DNA of 64,000 bases from contig NC_089550.1 of the NCBI RefSeq assembly GCF_040115645.1, forward strand, positions 3,968,001 to 4,032,000. The letters run 5' to 3'. This document shows, piece by piece, positions 38,201-51,467 of the stretch. How positions within the stretch are numbered: the first letter of the stretch is position 1; each line of letters starts with the position of its first letter. Under the pieces are notes generated by a model. It had not been told where the DNA came from, did not search any database, and saw only the letters and a program-made list of their open reading frames with translations. Both the position numbers and the translations under genes were made by a program. The DNA is from Euwallacea fornicatus (Eukaryota > Arthropoda > Insecta > Coleoptera > Curculionidae).

Positions 38201-41200
38201 GGACGTCGAAATTAAACTGCAGGAAATACACGAGAACTGATACCTTCAATGTTTCCAAAGTCGAATCTCGATCAATGAAGCCGAAAGTGCGACAGCAGGA
38301 AGTTCTCTTCACTACGTATGTGGAGTTGGTGAGACTGTATCCTTATTAAGAATATTTGTCGCAGAGAGTCGATGTGGTTCGAACAAATTGATTATGGGGA
38401 AATTTCATGAAATATTTCACGAATTTTTTCGAGATATGGGAAATGCCAATTGTCGGATGTAGGAGAAACTCTGCAGCAACACATACGAACCACAGGATAT
38501 TAACATATGTCAAAGCATTATTCTACAATGCCGTGTCTGAATGTCAAACTTTATGTGTCATATAATTGAACATAAAGCCGTATAATTCTTAAGAATCTCA
38601 AAAATGTGGCAACAAGGCTTGCGAATAAACAACTAATCGAGATTCCCTTCTTATCGTTTTGGAGATAGTGGATTATAATATTTGGGCTAATGAGATGCGC
38701 AAAAGCGGTTTTTCCCATTTGATTTTTAATACTACTATGGGAAAGAAACTTCTTGTAATATTTAGTGACTTTAGTCCGACCGAATTGTTTACTGTGGCAA
38801 TTTTATAATGGAAATATCATTAATGATGTGTGATTTTCCTGGTGCATAGTTGCTTTGCAATTTTTTGTTGAACTCTTCATTTCGGAGAATTTGTTTATTA
38901 GGTAGATGTTAATAGGCAGTTTTATCTGATTTCTTAATCAAACCAAAGAATCGTGATTAAAGCTTTCAGGTATGAATTGTGAATGTTTCTAAATGAAGAT
39001 TTTAAATATTTATGAACATTTTTGATTGGATTTACGACTTGTACATCCCACAAGTAATACAAAAACTTTTTTATAGAGCTAGATGAATTCCGATGGATTT
39101 CTTTGAATTCACTTGAATCTTATACAGGATTATTGATAATTTTGGCAATAGTGCAGTGTCTCAGAAATCTTAAGAGTTATCAAAATATATTCATATCCAT
39201 ACTGTGACGTATCTATAAATACGAGAAAATTCACGCGCTCTAGCTGGTTTGTTGGCAATGTCTGAGCAAGCGTGAGAAAAGGCACGAGCATAGTGGAACA
39301 TTAGCGAGCGCCAGCGAATAATTGCTCTTCATCGGTCCTCTAGTTAATACTCGGATTTAGTAAACTGAAACATGGAAATAATCCATAATAAATCAGTAGA
39401 TTTAAGGTGAAAAACATCTCTTCAAAAAATCTTAAGAATTTGTAAATGGAAAGGGGCGCCTACTTTTTTATTTTTTTGAAAATTTTATTGTAGATATTTC
39501 GCAGTTTCTGGAGCAACTGATCGCTTTGATATCTGTTTCCGCGAATTATGTAGAGTTTTTATAAATATTTAACGTCGCCTAACTTGTTTTTGGCAATAAG
39601 ATTTAAGTGACTCTTCTAAAGGTTTTCATTTGCTACGCGAGGCTGATATCCAGTGGCTTCTACTAATGGCCGACATACTCAACAACCGCGGCTTTTTACT
39701 GTTTCCATATATGTTCAATTTGCATAATTTCTCTTCAAATTTTATCCAATCCGAACTCCCAATAGCTCAAACACTTGCATATCAACTCCAGCAGCTTCTC
39801 CAAGAATTATAGAATTTATTCACGTCTTCGTCTGTCTTGCCCGTTTAAAAACTCCCTGCAACCGATTTTACATAACACAATCAATCTCGAGATGCACCTG
39901 CTCACTTGCACTCTACGAAAGAGTTCAAGGAAAGAACAAGTTTTCAATGGCTATACTTGCGTTGTTATTACGATATTAATGGGTTCATACCGCTTCATTC
40001 TTTTATTACATTAAAATATGTATAATAAGGCAATACCAACAGACTTGAAGGTCCTTATTAAAATCTATTTTTGTTTCTTGTGTTTCAAGGTCGACGTTAA
40101 TAACTATTGGTTGTGAATATTTTTATTATTTTTTATTTTTTCTTCCAAATATTTTATCTGAAGATTGTAAGTGTGCAAAGTCTCGATTCTCATATGTTCC
40201 TAGCTCTATCGATGGCTATCGATACACTCAATAAGACTAAATCACAGAATTATAAAGAAAATTCCTTATCGCCAATTAAAACTAATAAGAATTCTACGGA
40301 GCATAACTGAAGAATTTCAATGGACGCAAAAACACATGCTTCATCTTCATTTTGAAAAATCCAGAGATATACGCGAGACGCTGGGGCTTGTAAGCAATAA
40401 CCAATTTATTTATTGAATACTTACGGCAAAGGGCAATTTATTCAGTAGCACGTTATAACACCTTTGAAGCTGGAACTATAATTTCTGAAAGATATTATCG
40501 TCACATTTTGTATCTCTCTTTAACGAGAGACGGAGGATTTTTACGAATTTAATTAAATTGGGAGGCGTCCAATGGGGAAGAGGTTTCTTTCACTAACACC
40601 TAAGATCAATGCAGTAGCAATATAACACCTCGGCATGATATGGAAACTTATTAAATGATACAATCTTTAAGTCAGATAATTTTAGAGATAGGACAAATTG
40701 TTTAAACTCGGAGAGGGCAAGAGTTGAGTGACTTTTGGATGGATTTGCTGATTAAGATTGCTTTAGCGTGACAATAAAACGTATTGTTGCAAGTAAATGA
40801 AGGGCAGAAATCTAAAGGGATATATTAACATGGAGTTTGCATCTTTGGAACTTCCACTCCTCAATATAATTTTAATATCATTAGAAGGATGATTACTCAG
40901 TGCTGTAGACTACAGAGCAGTGCCAACAGGCATTACAAGAAACCCCTTTCAAGAGGTTTTCCGAAGAAATCTAGCTCTAAAAAGTCAACAAAAAATCTTT
41001 CTTCATAAATTCAAAATTAATCAATGTTCATTAGAAAAAAACTAGAGAAAATTTGGTTTGAAATATTTAGATCAACACATTATTGCAAAATCAATATAAG
41101 AATAGTTGTCAGCAATTCTCGACAGAATGGCGAACGCAACATATTCTGCTCTAGCACAATCTTTATATCACTTCACTTTATTGTTTTTGACATTACAAAT

Positions 41201-42434
41201 AGGTTTTGTTTTTTTTACATAATTTTGTTAAATAGAAATATCTAATGAATACTTATGAGGTTACCCGAACTAATTTGGTAATTATAAGGTTGCTAGAAAT
41301 GTGTCCAATTCCATTAATAATCAGTAATGGTGGCTTTTTCAGGTTGGATGAATTTAGGTTGCCTTCGTTTTCATTTTTTTTTAACCAATAATCCCATTTG
41401 TTTTTTAGAGCCAGAATATATACGAATTGTTACCTAATTACCCAAACTAGAATGAACAATCATTCTTATTTTTAATACATTACACCATGGAAAATTTAAA
41501 TTGACCTATCAATTACAAATCTGGAATTGCACATCCAACATATTATCTAATGTTTTTTTAATTTATAACCAAAGCAGAATTGCTTCAGCTTTGCATATAG
41601 CTGAAAGCGCCCTATCTTGGCTCTTTACTATAATTTATAAACTGTTACATACTTCGAAAATTGAATATGAATTATGACAAAAGCTAATGAAAGAAATAAT
41701 TGAAAACTTTTGCTATATTCTCTAATATTTTATTAATACATAATTTAGCTTTTATATTGAAAAAAAAAAGACAATGAAATATTGAAATATCATCGTTCCA
41801 CATTGGGACGTGGTATGATTTATGTGTTATTTCAGTTTATTTTAAGATACTGCATACCATTTAACTATTATCTAACCTGAATTTATTGAAAAAATATATA
41901 TATGTACTAATAAAGATACCGCATTCTATTGATATCGATTATGAAGTATAACCGAATAATATCCTTCGCCATCGTGTCAAGAATATGCATTTAAGCTTCT
42001 TTGAAGAATAATCACTTTAAAGTTTATTTTTTTATTTTTTATTATTTTCAGCGACGTACCTCAGTAACACATCCATGAGATAATATTTAAAGGGGTGGAC
42101 AGTAATATCTAAAAGAATAATTTTTTTGGTTTTCCCTTAAAATTTTTAAGCAGGAATTTAATTTTTTTTTACGGAACGCATACAATTTTATTCTTCCATA
42201 ATTTCCTATAATTATAGTGCTGCTATATGTTTTTTCGTAATTATTATAAAATATCTCTACAGAGCCTCAATTGGTTGTGCCCAAGGCTAAATAGCCCAAA
42301 ATTACATCCTCATTAAGCCATATTGTACATGGCTTGAATCACTTTCAATTTGATAATGCTCGTGAGGCAGGTCAAACCAACGATATAGCACTGTTACGCA
42401 TCCCTCAAGAAAATTTTCTATATTCTGAACTCAC
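35251..42434 (-). other. pnt 34-kb intron, segment 6
   Basis: No gene or RNA is recognised. A ~207-bp stretch at 36,712-36,918 is bounded by TATACAGGGT and ACCCTATA ends and is followed by another repeat end (CATCCTGTATA) near 37,050. From 40,000 to 42,400 the sequence is very AT-rich with no structure that I can name. Confidence 0.5.
36712..36918. repeat. short repeat with TATACAGGGT / ACCCTATA ends (~207 bp)
   Basis: The left boundary reads tatacagggttgcc and the right boundary ctgtatgggacaccctata. In reverse complement the right end starts TATAGGGTGTCC, so the ends are short imperfect inverted repeats. A stretch of similar size with the same kind of ends lies at 57,371-57,572. It is probably a small non-autonomous element or a fragment of one. 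Confidence 0.45.
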
Positions 42435-42567
42435 CAAGCGAAGCTTCTGGGTCTGACAAATCGCTGATCGATGGTACCTTCTGGATAGACTCCAAAGCTT
42501 GCATTTGGCTCTGATCCTCATCGCTGCTATCGTCCAGGACTTCTTGCTTAAGTCCATATTCCTCTTC
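42435..42567 (-). CDS. pnt: pointed (ETS factor), second coding exon (acidic linker)
   Basis: The exon is bounded on the minus strand by an acceptor (cttcacag|GAAGAGG) and a donor (CGCTTG|gtgagt). It enters in phase 0 and leaves in phase 1, giving residues 43-86 of the joined protein. The peptide is strongly acidic and Ser-rich (EEEYGLKQEVLDDSSDEDQS, then SISDLSDPEASL), which suits a disordered region before the MAPK site of an ETS1/Pointed protein. The exon is open on its own strand, isolated in non-coding DNA, and its phases match both neighbours. It would complete codon 87 (Asp) with the next exon, 34 kb away. Confidence 0.82.
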
Positions 42568-44976
42568 CTGTGAAGAAAAATTAAATTAGATTTTCTTTAA
42601 TTGCAAGATGACTGTGACCCAACTTTTACAAAACAGCAAACAAACGTTACGGCTCAAGTTTCACGCAGTGTCTGCAAGGCACTTTTTTGGCTGACTCCGT
42701 AGGTTCTCACTGTATAAAGTTCATATTGTGACATCCGAATGCATACAAAGCACTCGGCTAAGACATGAATGAATGGACGAAACGAAAGAGTAAGTGATGG
42801 CGGGAATACGAGAGTAGGCACTCGAAAAGAAATGAAGACCAGACACTGTAGTGGGTGCGACTATGATAATGAAGGCAATTAGCCGATAAGTCTAAACCGG
42901 AGTTTCATGCCTTCGAAATTGGACGTGCGAAAATTCTCATTTCTAGTTAGTATGAAAAAATTGATTTTAAAATCAAAGTCAACAAGAAATGTTCATGGTT
43001 TTTCGGACATCGGACGCATGAGACTTCAGCATTCAACTACATATAATCAAACAATTATGGTCGTTCCTCATAGGTTTTGTGATCCTTTTTATCCCTCAAT
43101 GTTCATAATAATAGTTCTTGCGAGTTTATCCACGTACACAATGTGGAATGGGAATTGGGTTCGTACCTAGTTAAGTAAAGGCATCCAGCAAACCTGCTCT
43201 CAAACAGGTCCCAGATTGCCTTTTTATACCCACAATAATTATTGATAGAAGACTCTAGTCTGTTGGCATCACTAGAGAAACAGTGGCGTGACTACATGAA
43301 GACTGAAAGTATCTAAGATATCGTTCCTATACATTCTTGTCGCCTTCACGAATAACACTAATTCACATGGATATAAATTTATTGTTGTTACAGAACCATT
43401 TGCTACTAAATGAGGTTTAATGATAATAAAAACTATAAAATTTTAAATAAATTAACGCGGATCCAAACAAAAAATTAATCATATTTATGACGGGTTCCAC
43501 CATAAAAAGCACGTAATGATATGATATAGAAGTGACTTTGTCTCTTGCTGCTACTGGCTTTGTGAGAACAGTGTTAATGACTTGAACATAACGCAATAAA
43601 AAGAGAAGCCGAGTATACGGGGGCCTTATGCTGAGAACTCAAAGGTTCGCACCAGATTGAGGACATTCATTATTCCGGCAAAAGTACGGAATTTTTATTC
43701 TCTACAAAAATGTTCCTACATATGCTTATATCCTCAGCAACGTTGATAAATTCGTATTTTATTGTCGTCAGCACTACTCAATTAATCTTAGATACACTTA
43801 AAATCGCTATTTAAAATCGATATTGCATTATTACAGCCTAGAAAATTTTATATCAACTGATATTAATATTACACACATACATATAATACAGCAACCATAA
43901 TTTAATTTCATTAGGTCGTATTACGCAGTGCGCCATCAGTATCGTTGGATGTGAATGGATAAGAATGTATTTCAGATAAGCAACAAAATATTGATTTTAT
44001 TTTGTGAGATCGAGTTATATTTAGATCACTAACGTTTATCTAATTTAAAAACTAAAAATGGAAAATACATCTTCTATGTATTCTATGGAAGATTGAATGC
44101 TGCACGCGCAAGTAAAACTAAAAAAAAAGGATGAAGGCACATGGAGAGACCCCTTAATATTTTCATCCTTGACTGAAATCAAAGAGACCTCTAGAGCAGT
44201 CTGATAAGCCCAGTTACTTTTCTCCTATATATGTAGGTGGGTGCGTAAAAAATATAATCCAAGTTTTACCACCAAAATGATAAGCGTACACGACGATAAG
44301 TGCCAAAGGCGAATAACTGAAAAGAACGGTTTTGCGTGTGAAGGCTTAAGCTAGGGTGATGCCAGTAACTTGATCAGCAAACCTAGTAATATCTAAGACC
44401 TACGTAGAGAATTCATTCAATAGAAACTTTTAACGGTTTTTCTGAACCCACATAAAGTGCTGAGGTCAGTTTCATGATGTTACAATAGAAAAGCAGAGAT
44501 CTTTGGTCAGAACGATGTTGGCAGAAAAAGGATCTAGATTGGGCTCAGATGAAATTATTGAAAGTAGCAGAAATTGACCAAAAGGTTTGAGTTTTCAGTT
44601 ATTGGACTCCTTGAGATTGTCTTGAAAATCAGGAAATTGGTGTTTTAAACCTTTAAATAATAATAGGGTAAAAAAGGCTACAGCTCATTAAAGGAATTGG
44701 CCATTGTAAAACTAATGTTTGGTTCTGATTAAAATTCTCTTTAAGTACAAAGTCCGCGTGGTAATAATTTATCACTTTGAATGGTACGTTAGTGTAGGTC
44801 ATTGACCTGACCAGAACAAGACAATGTGACGTCACTTTGTCGTCAGTTTATTTGATATTTTGTCTCAAACTACGTCAAAATGACGTGACATTCTTAGATT
44901 TGGTAGCGACATTTTAAGGCTAGGTTTCCTGCAACCTAATATATTCATGGTGTTACATATTGTGGAGCTATTTAGA

Positions 44977-45608
44977 TGACCGATAATATTTTGCAAAATA
45001 ATTAAAAAATGGTATAAATCTATGATCAAAAACGGACCATTTTCGATATACAGGGTGGCAAAGTTTAGCAATGTGTCTTAGTAGGAGCAAGAAATTTTCA
45101 ACAGTTTTTATAATTTTGTTTTCGCTTAGATTTATTTTTGTTTTAAAAAATTTGATTAAATGTTATGAATTGCTTCGGAGAGTACATAACTGAGTCGGAT
45201 TATTTGTTTTATTACTTCCTTTACATTCTCGATTTGCTTCGATTTTAAATTCTACGAAAACGGTGAAAGATACGAAAATACTGAGACAGACCAAAAAGCT
45301 AAAGCATTAAAGAATGGATTCAAGTGTGGTCACATAATTCATACAGGGTGAAAAAATAATACAAAGCATAAAATAGTATATGACCCATAAAGACATGAGA
45401 CCTCGTGTATGGCTATTGACGATTTTGACATTTTTTTGTAGTCTTAAACAAGGTACGATATTTGAAGCGTTTGCGGTCAAGGCATACATGAGAAAAACGG
45501 AAAATATGAGAAAAAATATGAAACTTTGCCATTCTGTATATCGAAAATGGCGTGTTTTTGACCATGAATATATTAGCATTTTTTTTTTATTATTTGACAA
45601 AATATTAT
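44977..45608. repeat. inverted-repeat pair (~85-bp arms, ~450-bp spacer)
   Basis: The minus-strand sequence from 45,067 down to about 44,977 and the plus-strand sequence from 45,521 to about 45,608 match, both containing aaactttgcca-yctgtata followed by tcgaaaatgg and, later, gcaaaatatta-like blocks. The arms face each other across the spacer, which also contains an ATACAGGGTG end at 45,341. This looks like two oppositely oriented copies of one TATACAGGGTG-type repeat. Confidence 0.6.
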
Positions 45609-45967
45609 TATACCCTGAAATATCTTAACGGTGATGTTAAACCCAGCATATATTACATAATTTACTTAACAGTAGTACAGAGCGTTTATATTGTGCGTCA
45701 CATCCAGGCAATGTGAGGAAGTGTCTTGAATTCCTGTAGCAATAATTCCGTTTTTATTCTTTTCTATATTTTTTTTATTAGTTACTTCATCTTGCAATTC
45801 GCAGTTTGCTTGGTGCGAAAAAATAGTTTTCCTTCCGAGCCTTTGGGATTCTTAATTTTTGTACCGAAACATTTAAACCAACTGCAGTTAAACACCTCGA
45901 AAGGAAGTGGCTTCTCGGTAGAAGGGCCGATTTGTATGTCCAACCACACTCCACATGAACGTTAGAT

Positions 45968-45986
45968 TTAGCATATTTTATGCTAA
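45968..45986. repeat. perfect short hairpin TTAGCATA-TTT-TATGCTAA
   Basis: Eight-base arms with a 3-base loop. The ATGCTAA core resembles POU/octamer-like binding sites. A second perfect hairpin follows 18 bases later. Confidence 0.6.
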
Positions 45987-46004
45987 TTTATTGTTGCCTC
46001 CGAA

Positions 46005-46025
46005 CGCCATTGATATTCAATGGCG
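46005..46025. repeat. perfect short hairpin CGCCATTGA-TAT-TCAATGGCG
   Basis: Nine-base arms with a 3-base loop, perfect. It sits 18 bases from the previous hairpin. No U-tract or coding context explains it. It could be a symmetric protein-binding site or a decayed transposon end. Confidence 0.6.
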
Positions 46026-48877
46026 CATGAAGGAATAAAACATTATAATAGCACATAGCTTGCATGTTTGACGATGCGTTTTTTAGACAAAATAGCAAAT
46101 TGACTGTTTGTCAATATAAATTTACTTTTGCATAAATGCGTAGGTTTTCAAATGTCAATAAAAGCAGGTCATGCAGTTAAGTAAGGTGAAAAATCAAGTC
46201 AAATTGCGCAGGGTTTTGATTTAATGTCGGTTCGGAAGTTTTGTTACATGACCGTGCATAGAACAAGCGAATACGGGCAATAAGCTGGGGAAATGCCAGA
46301 AATATACGTAGGATTGAAACTGAAATCCATCTATTGTTTATTTTTCGCTGTTAATGACGTCCCGGGGCGTGCCAGATTTACGGAGTTAAATCCAGTGGTT
46401 CAAAACTTAGAGAAACAGAACTTACCAGAATAGCACTGAGCAATTTTTAATTAACGATAATAGCGAAGGTCAACAATATTCAACTTTTATTGGAAACTTA
46501 CCGTAAATGTTTATAACAACGAAAACACACTCAGCTTTAGGGGACCAACTGCAGGTTTTTGAATTGACGGCTCTTTGCAAAAATTACGTCAAAATCACAT
46601 GTCAGTAAGCACAGGTGCGGTACCATGACATGTCCTACCCTGGCTTGTGCTTAACTTTGACATGTAATTGGTCTATCAGCAAGCCTATCTGTGCTTTCTG
46701 ACAGCTCAAGCACATTAATTTGCTGACAAGACTACCATAGAATTTCTATTCTTAAATACAGAAACCAATTCTCAAGCACGAAATTTAATTTTTATCTATA
46801 CAACATTCCCCTGAAATTACGTCGCAATTACGCGCAATTGTCGACGTTAGTTTTTCACGCACATTTTTCTTTTACTACGCCAATATGATGTAATTTTAGT
46901 GGAGTTTTCTATCTGGAGTGTTTCTTGTGCCCTAATTTTCAAGGAGGACTAATTTGTAAATTCTCAATTTCATCAAGGAATTTTGAAGAATTCTAAACTA
47001 ATTGCCTTCACGTTCCAATTTTCCCAAATGTTTCGTAAAATGTTTCGTTCTTGAATCTTTTCATATTGGTGGCCTAAGAGGTCACACTTAACTGCCACGT
47101 TCACAACCCTTTAAAAGACTCTTGGAGGATTTAAATCTCCCCAAAATCCGTAGGTGTTTTTTTTGTCCTTTTTCCCGTAAATCGAATTTTTTTTAGGTAT
47201 TTATGTAATATTTTTCAAAGTCTTTCTCAAAGCTTAAAAAAAATTATTTCACCATATTTCAACATGCCTTTTGGACATTGTGTTCACCTTATGAACCAGC
47301 ATTAATAATACAAAAAGAACAAGCAAGTAGCTGTTAATCATGAATCACTAAATCACACATAAAAACTGATAAATCTTACGAACTTGCATCTTTCATGACA
47401 CAATTTATAAGCGTTTTGCGCCGGAAGTAGAGGGCAAATATTATTTCTTTACTTAAAAAGTGCATACAAATTCTAAATTAACCTAGATAAGACAAATTCA
47501 TTATGATCATTTTTGTTATTACAAGCAGGCATCACAGCAAACTGCGAATCAAAAGAAGGGACTGATTGCTCTGACATTCCTACAGTCCCCTTTTTCCTCA
47601 ATTATTAGCATCAAACATTTACTACTCCGAATATTTTTCCAAACACTTCTGCTCTTTACTTTGCGGACGATTAATGGAGGCATTAAATTATTTTGAAATA
47701 ATTTAATTTGTTGGCACCCGAATCTACGGGCTTTGACATCAAAGGCAGTTTATTAAATCCGTCTCCCCTTTGAGCAGGCATAGGTGAACAAATTTCTCAC
47801 AAAATAAATCTATGTAACATCCGGTCTGTAGGAACACCGAAAACGTGTCATTGTTGATATCCGGAAGATATGCGTTCGCGCTACTTGTGTTACGGAACAA
47901 ATTTGAGTTTGTCGCGTGGTGGTGAAGACATTTTTATTATGGAGAGAAGTGTCTTGAAAGAGGATGATTTGTGAAGGAGCCCGTATAAATAGATGCCAGG
48001 AGCAAGGCGGGGAATCTTCTGCAAGAATGGTGTATGTGCTGCCAAGAAACGGTGCTCCAGCTATTTCTGGAACTTCAAAGTCAAGTTTAAAGAACAGTTA
48101 TGATGATGGTTTAGTGTACTAGTGCAGGCCTGGCCACGCCAGGGACGTAGATGTCTTAGAGCCACACAAAAGTGGTCTTGAGTTTCACTGGGGGTTGTGA
48201 CAAAGAGCGTATTTGGTGGGAGGTCACCACTTGGTTATCAATATTGAATACCAAAATTTGCATCTATCTATATTGTTATCCTCTGATATATCTTTATGAT
48301 ATGTATGCAACAATATTAATTTTTGTTTCAGAGACCAAGGGCCTTTATGAAGAATTAGCGATAAACACACAGCTATCTAGACTCGTCGTATCAAGACCAA
48401 AAAATCATTTAATTAGGTAAGATAATTCCATAAGGCAAATTCAAAAACGTTTCTCCGAAATCTTAAAGCTTTAGTGGTGATTCACCGCTCGCAAATATAC
48501 AGTAACGGGTCAGTCACAATACACTTCATAATCTATTAGATCAAATAATAGCAGATAATGCTCCGTAAATACCCGTACTTTATTTTCTTCTTGGGTAATT
48601 GACACTTTTTTCCATTCAAAATTACTTTTAGAATACATTTGATTTAATACACTTATAAAATTAAATAGATGGATTATTCATTTATTTGGCAATTACATGG
48701 TTTGGGAATTATAAATCTGAAAAGTTTTATTTCTCGAGAATTACCCACATAAGATCATATGCGAATTTAGTGGAAACTATTTTTTGATTTATAGGACATT
48801 TACAAGGTGAATGGTTCACTAATATAATCCACCAATAGGAATAGTTGTAGGATTAAAGTTTTACCTAAAAAAGTGAA

Positions 48878-49180
48878 TACGCCATATTTGGAATATTTTG
48901 GGAAACTTCTAGCAACTCAAACATTAACATATTACAGAGATTTCAATCCAAAACACTACGATTGCTAACAGACGCCCCATGGTATGTGAGCAATGACACC
49001 CTTTACCGAGACCTGAAAATAAAAACTATCAAAGAAATGATCCAGGAAAGGGCTGCAAGCTATCTCAAACGTTTAGACAACCACCCCAATCATCTAGCCA
49101 TCAACCTTTTAGGCTCGAGTACTTATTCAAATAGACTTAAGAGATTTAACCCACTAGAATTGACCAACAGATTCAACTAA
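48878..49180 (+). mobile_element. jockey-like LINE, 3' end of the reverse transcriptase ORF
   Basis: The frame contains motifs typical of the C-terminus of insect non-LTR retrotransposon polymerases: a LW/FW followed by SNSNINILQRFQSKTLRLLT, then APWYVSN, RDLKI, HPNHLAINLL and RLKRFNPLEL before a stop. The order and spacing match jockey-clade pol ORFs. An upstream YLEYF segment is shifted by one frame, so the copy is already frameshifted. The rest of the 5' part of the element is absent, as expected for a 5'-truncated LINE. A run of A residues lies near 49,306-49,314, which could mark the tail. Confidence 0.88.
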
Positions 49181-51467
49181 AAACTGAGGGAGACTGAAGT
49201 GTCATTCTCTATCAAATCATTTTCAGATTCTGCACGAAAAAAAGTTACTAAATGACCATTTTATATTTTTATTGCGACAGATTGTAACATTAATATAAAT
49301 AATTTAAAAAAAAATATTTGGAATATGCAGGGTGTCCGAAAAAGGTGAGTCAGACCAAACCAGTTTTTTAAAAATCACATCCTCTCTATATTATTATTTT
49401 GTTTCATGGGGCACTTCTTCCTGATTTCACCAATATGTTTCTTCCGTTTCTTTCAATTGTTTTCTTGTCGCCCCAAAAGCTGAATACAAATATTTCTGTA
49501 AAAATTCAATCGAATAGGATTCACAACACTGCAAGGCATTGAAGGTCGGTTAAAAAACACATCAACTTATTTGGAACAAGAAGTTTATGAACCGCTCGTT
49601 TTAAGATTATTTTATTTGCTATTTTTTATTGTGGTAACGAAACTTGATTAAATTCAGTATAAACAAACCGACACGTGGTTTGACAACAATCTTTCATACG
49701 AGAACGACGCTTTGGGTCAAGAAGGCTTTGGAGACAAAACGGTAACGCTTCGGCTGTCAGTGTTAATTGCGTCTCCGCGTTAATTTCCGTTTTGCTCGCA
49801 AAAATATTTCATTTCAACTGAAAATGTAGAAAAAACTTGGAAAAGTATATGCGGACTCGAAGGTTAATGAAAGAAAGACGTAATGAGTGTTTGCAAGGGG
49901 TGATGTCCGGTTCAAAACAGTTAAAAATCGCGTTTTCGAAATTCGGTTTTGTTTGACAGTACCGGAGATATTGTGTTGGTTACCTTCGGGTCGTCGAAGT
50001 TGCACGATCACCAAGCAACATACCTGGACGGAGCTCAAATTGAATTCAAGTAAAAGTTGCGGTTATTCGGAAGAAAAAGTTCAGCGGCGCACCTGAGACC
50101 GGGCAGTGCAGCCTGTGCAATGTCGAAAATAAAGATTTGAGGTAAGTAATTGACCATTGTACCTGATTTAACCTCTACCTTTTTCTAATTTAATTTTTTG
50201 TGTTGGTGATTACTCTAAATGATTTAAAAAAGCACAAATACCGAGGACTGCGTCTTTTTGGGACGCATCGTATATTCCAAATATGGTACTCATTAACACT
50301 TATGAAGCACTTCTTTGAAAAATGAAAGATTCGAAAGTTAAAAAGGACGTTTATAATGGTACACGAGTTCGCAAATCATTCCTATTCGACAAACGATTTG
50401 CAGTGTTCCTGTCACATTTTGGTGTGTTCCCAAGCATCAAAGGGAATGCACCCTAACCCATTTGATAATACACCGTAAAAACTTTCTGTATGGCACATTC
50501 GTTTAAATTAAGAAATATATTAAGAACATTTGCGATTAGTACGAAGCTTCACATTCCAATTATTTTTAGCATCAATGCATTTGAATTCTAAGAAGAATCG
50601 AAACTGGCATCATATTTTGCGTTCGAAGGCCCCCTTCACTTATCAAAATATATAATGTGGAGGGTGCTTGCAATTAAGTAAAAAATCTGTATATTATTCA
50701 GTGGAGTTTTAATCAGCAATTTTGCACTGTCGCCGTTTAGTCGATCAGTCAAATGTCAATATACGTATTCGTTGAATTAGCAAAATTCTGTGAACTTCAC
50801 TTCCTTACACCCCTCAAATATATGGCCACAGACCTTTTGGTATCCTAGGTTTGTAAATTATGGCGATAAAAGAGCACCTGGTGATCAACCTCACAAGTGG
50901 CAACGCAGTGAATGCAAGTACATATTATATACAGAGTGTTGTATTACCGGTTTCCGGCGTCAAATTAGTGCTTCTACACTGATTGTCCTTTAATTAGAAG
51001 TCCACAACAAAAAGGGTGCGTAAGAAGTCACTGGTATGGATCGCCGACACATGTTTAAACACCGGAAAGATAAGCTATTATTGTAGGTCCTAGAAGGGAA
51101 ATAAAAATAAACGGCACGGAGGTTTAAAGTTAGATTGGGATACAGGAAATTTAAGTCGACACTGTAGTAGCATTGTTTTCAGTGTAAGAAAGGGAGATTT
51201 TCATTGGCTTAGCCCTAGAACTACAAGTCACTTCAATAAAACTAGTTCAATTATCGATCTAAAAAGTGCCCTTAACTGTAATACGAGAAGCCAGCAACCT
51301 GCTTTAGATATGAGGGTGCCAGTCTTCTTTTGAACCGTTATAAGTTTAGATTTCTTTAGAAAATAATGGCGGTAGTTAATGTGGGAACGATTGCCTTCAT
51401 ATACTAAAATTGAAAGCCAGCCGTAACGAGATTCGCCTTTCAGACTACAATTGAAAAAATGTCTTAC

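Larger units (their letters stand above)
42568..51467 (-). other. pnt intron between the first two coding exons (8.9 kb)
   Basis: The intron is bounded by the donor after 51,468 and the acceptor before 42,567, both GT-AG and both phase 0. It contains an inverted-repeat pair at 44,977-45,608, a pair of perfect hairpins at 45,968-46,025, a dyad cluster at 46,597-46,702 and a jockey-like LINE remnant at about 48,878-49,180. Other stretches (42,600-44,900 and 47,000-47,900) hold no recognisable feature. Confidence 0.8.
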
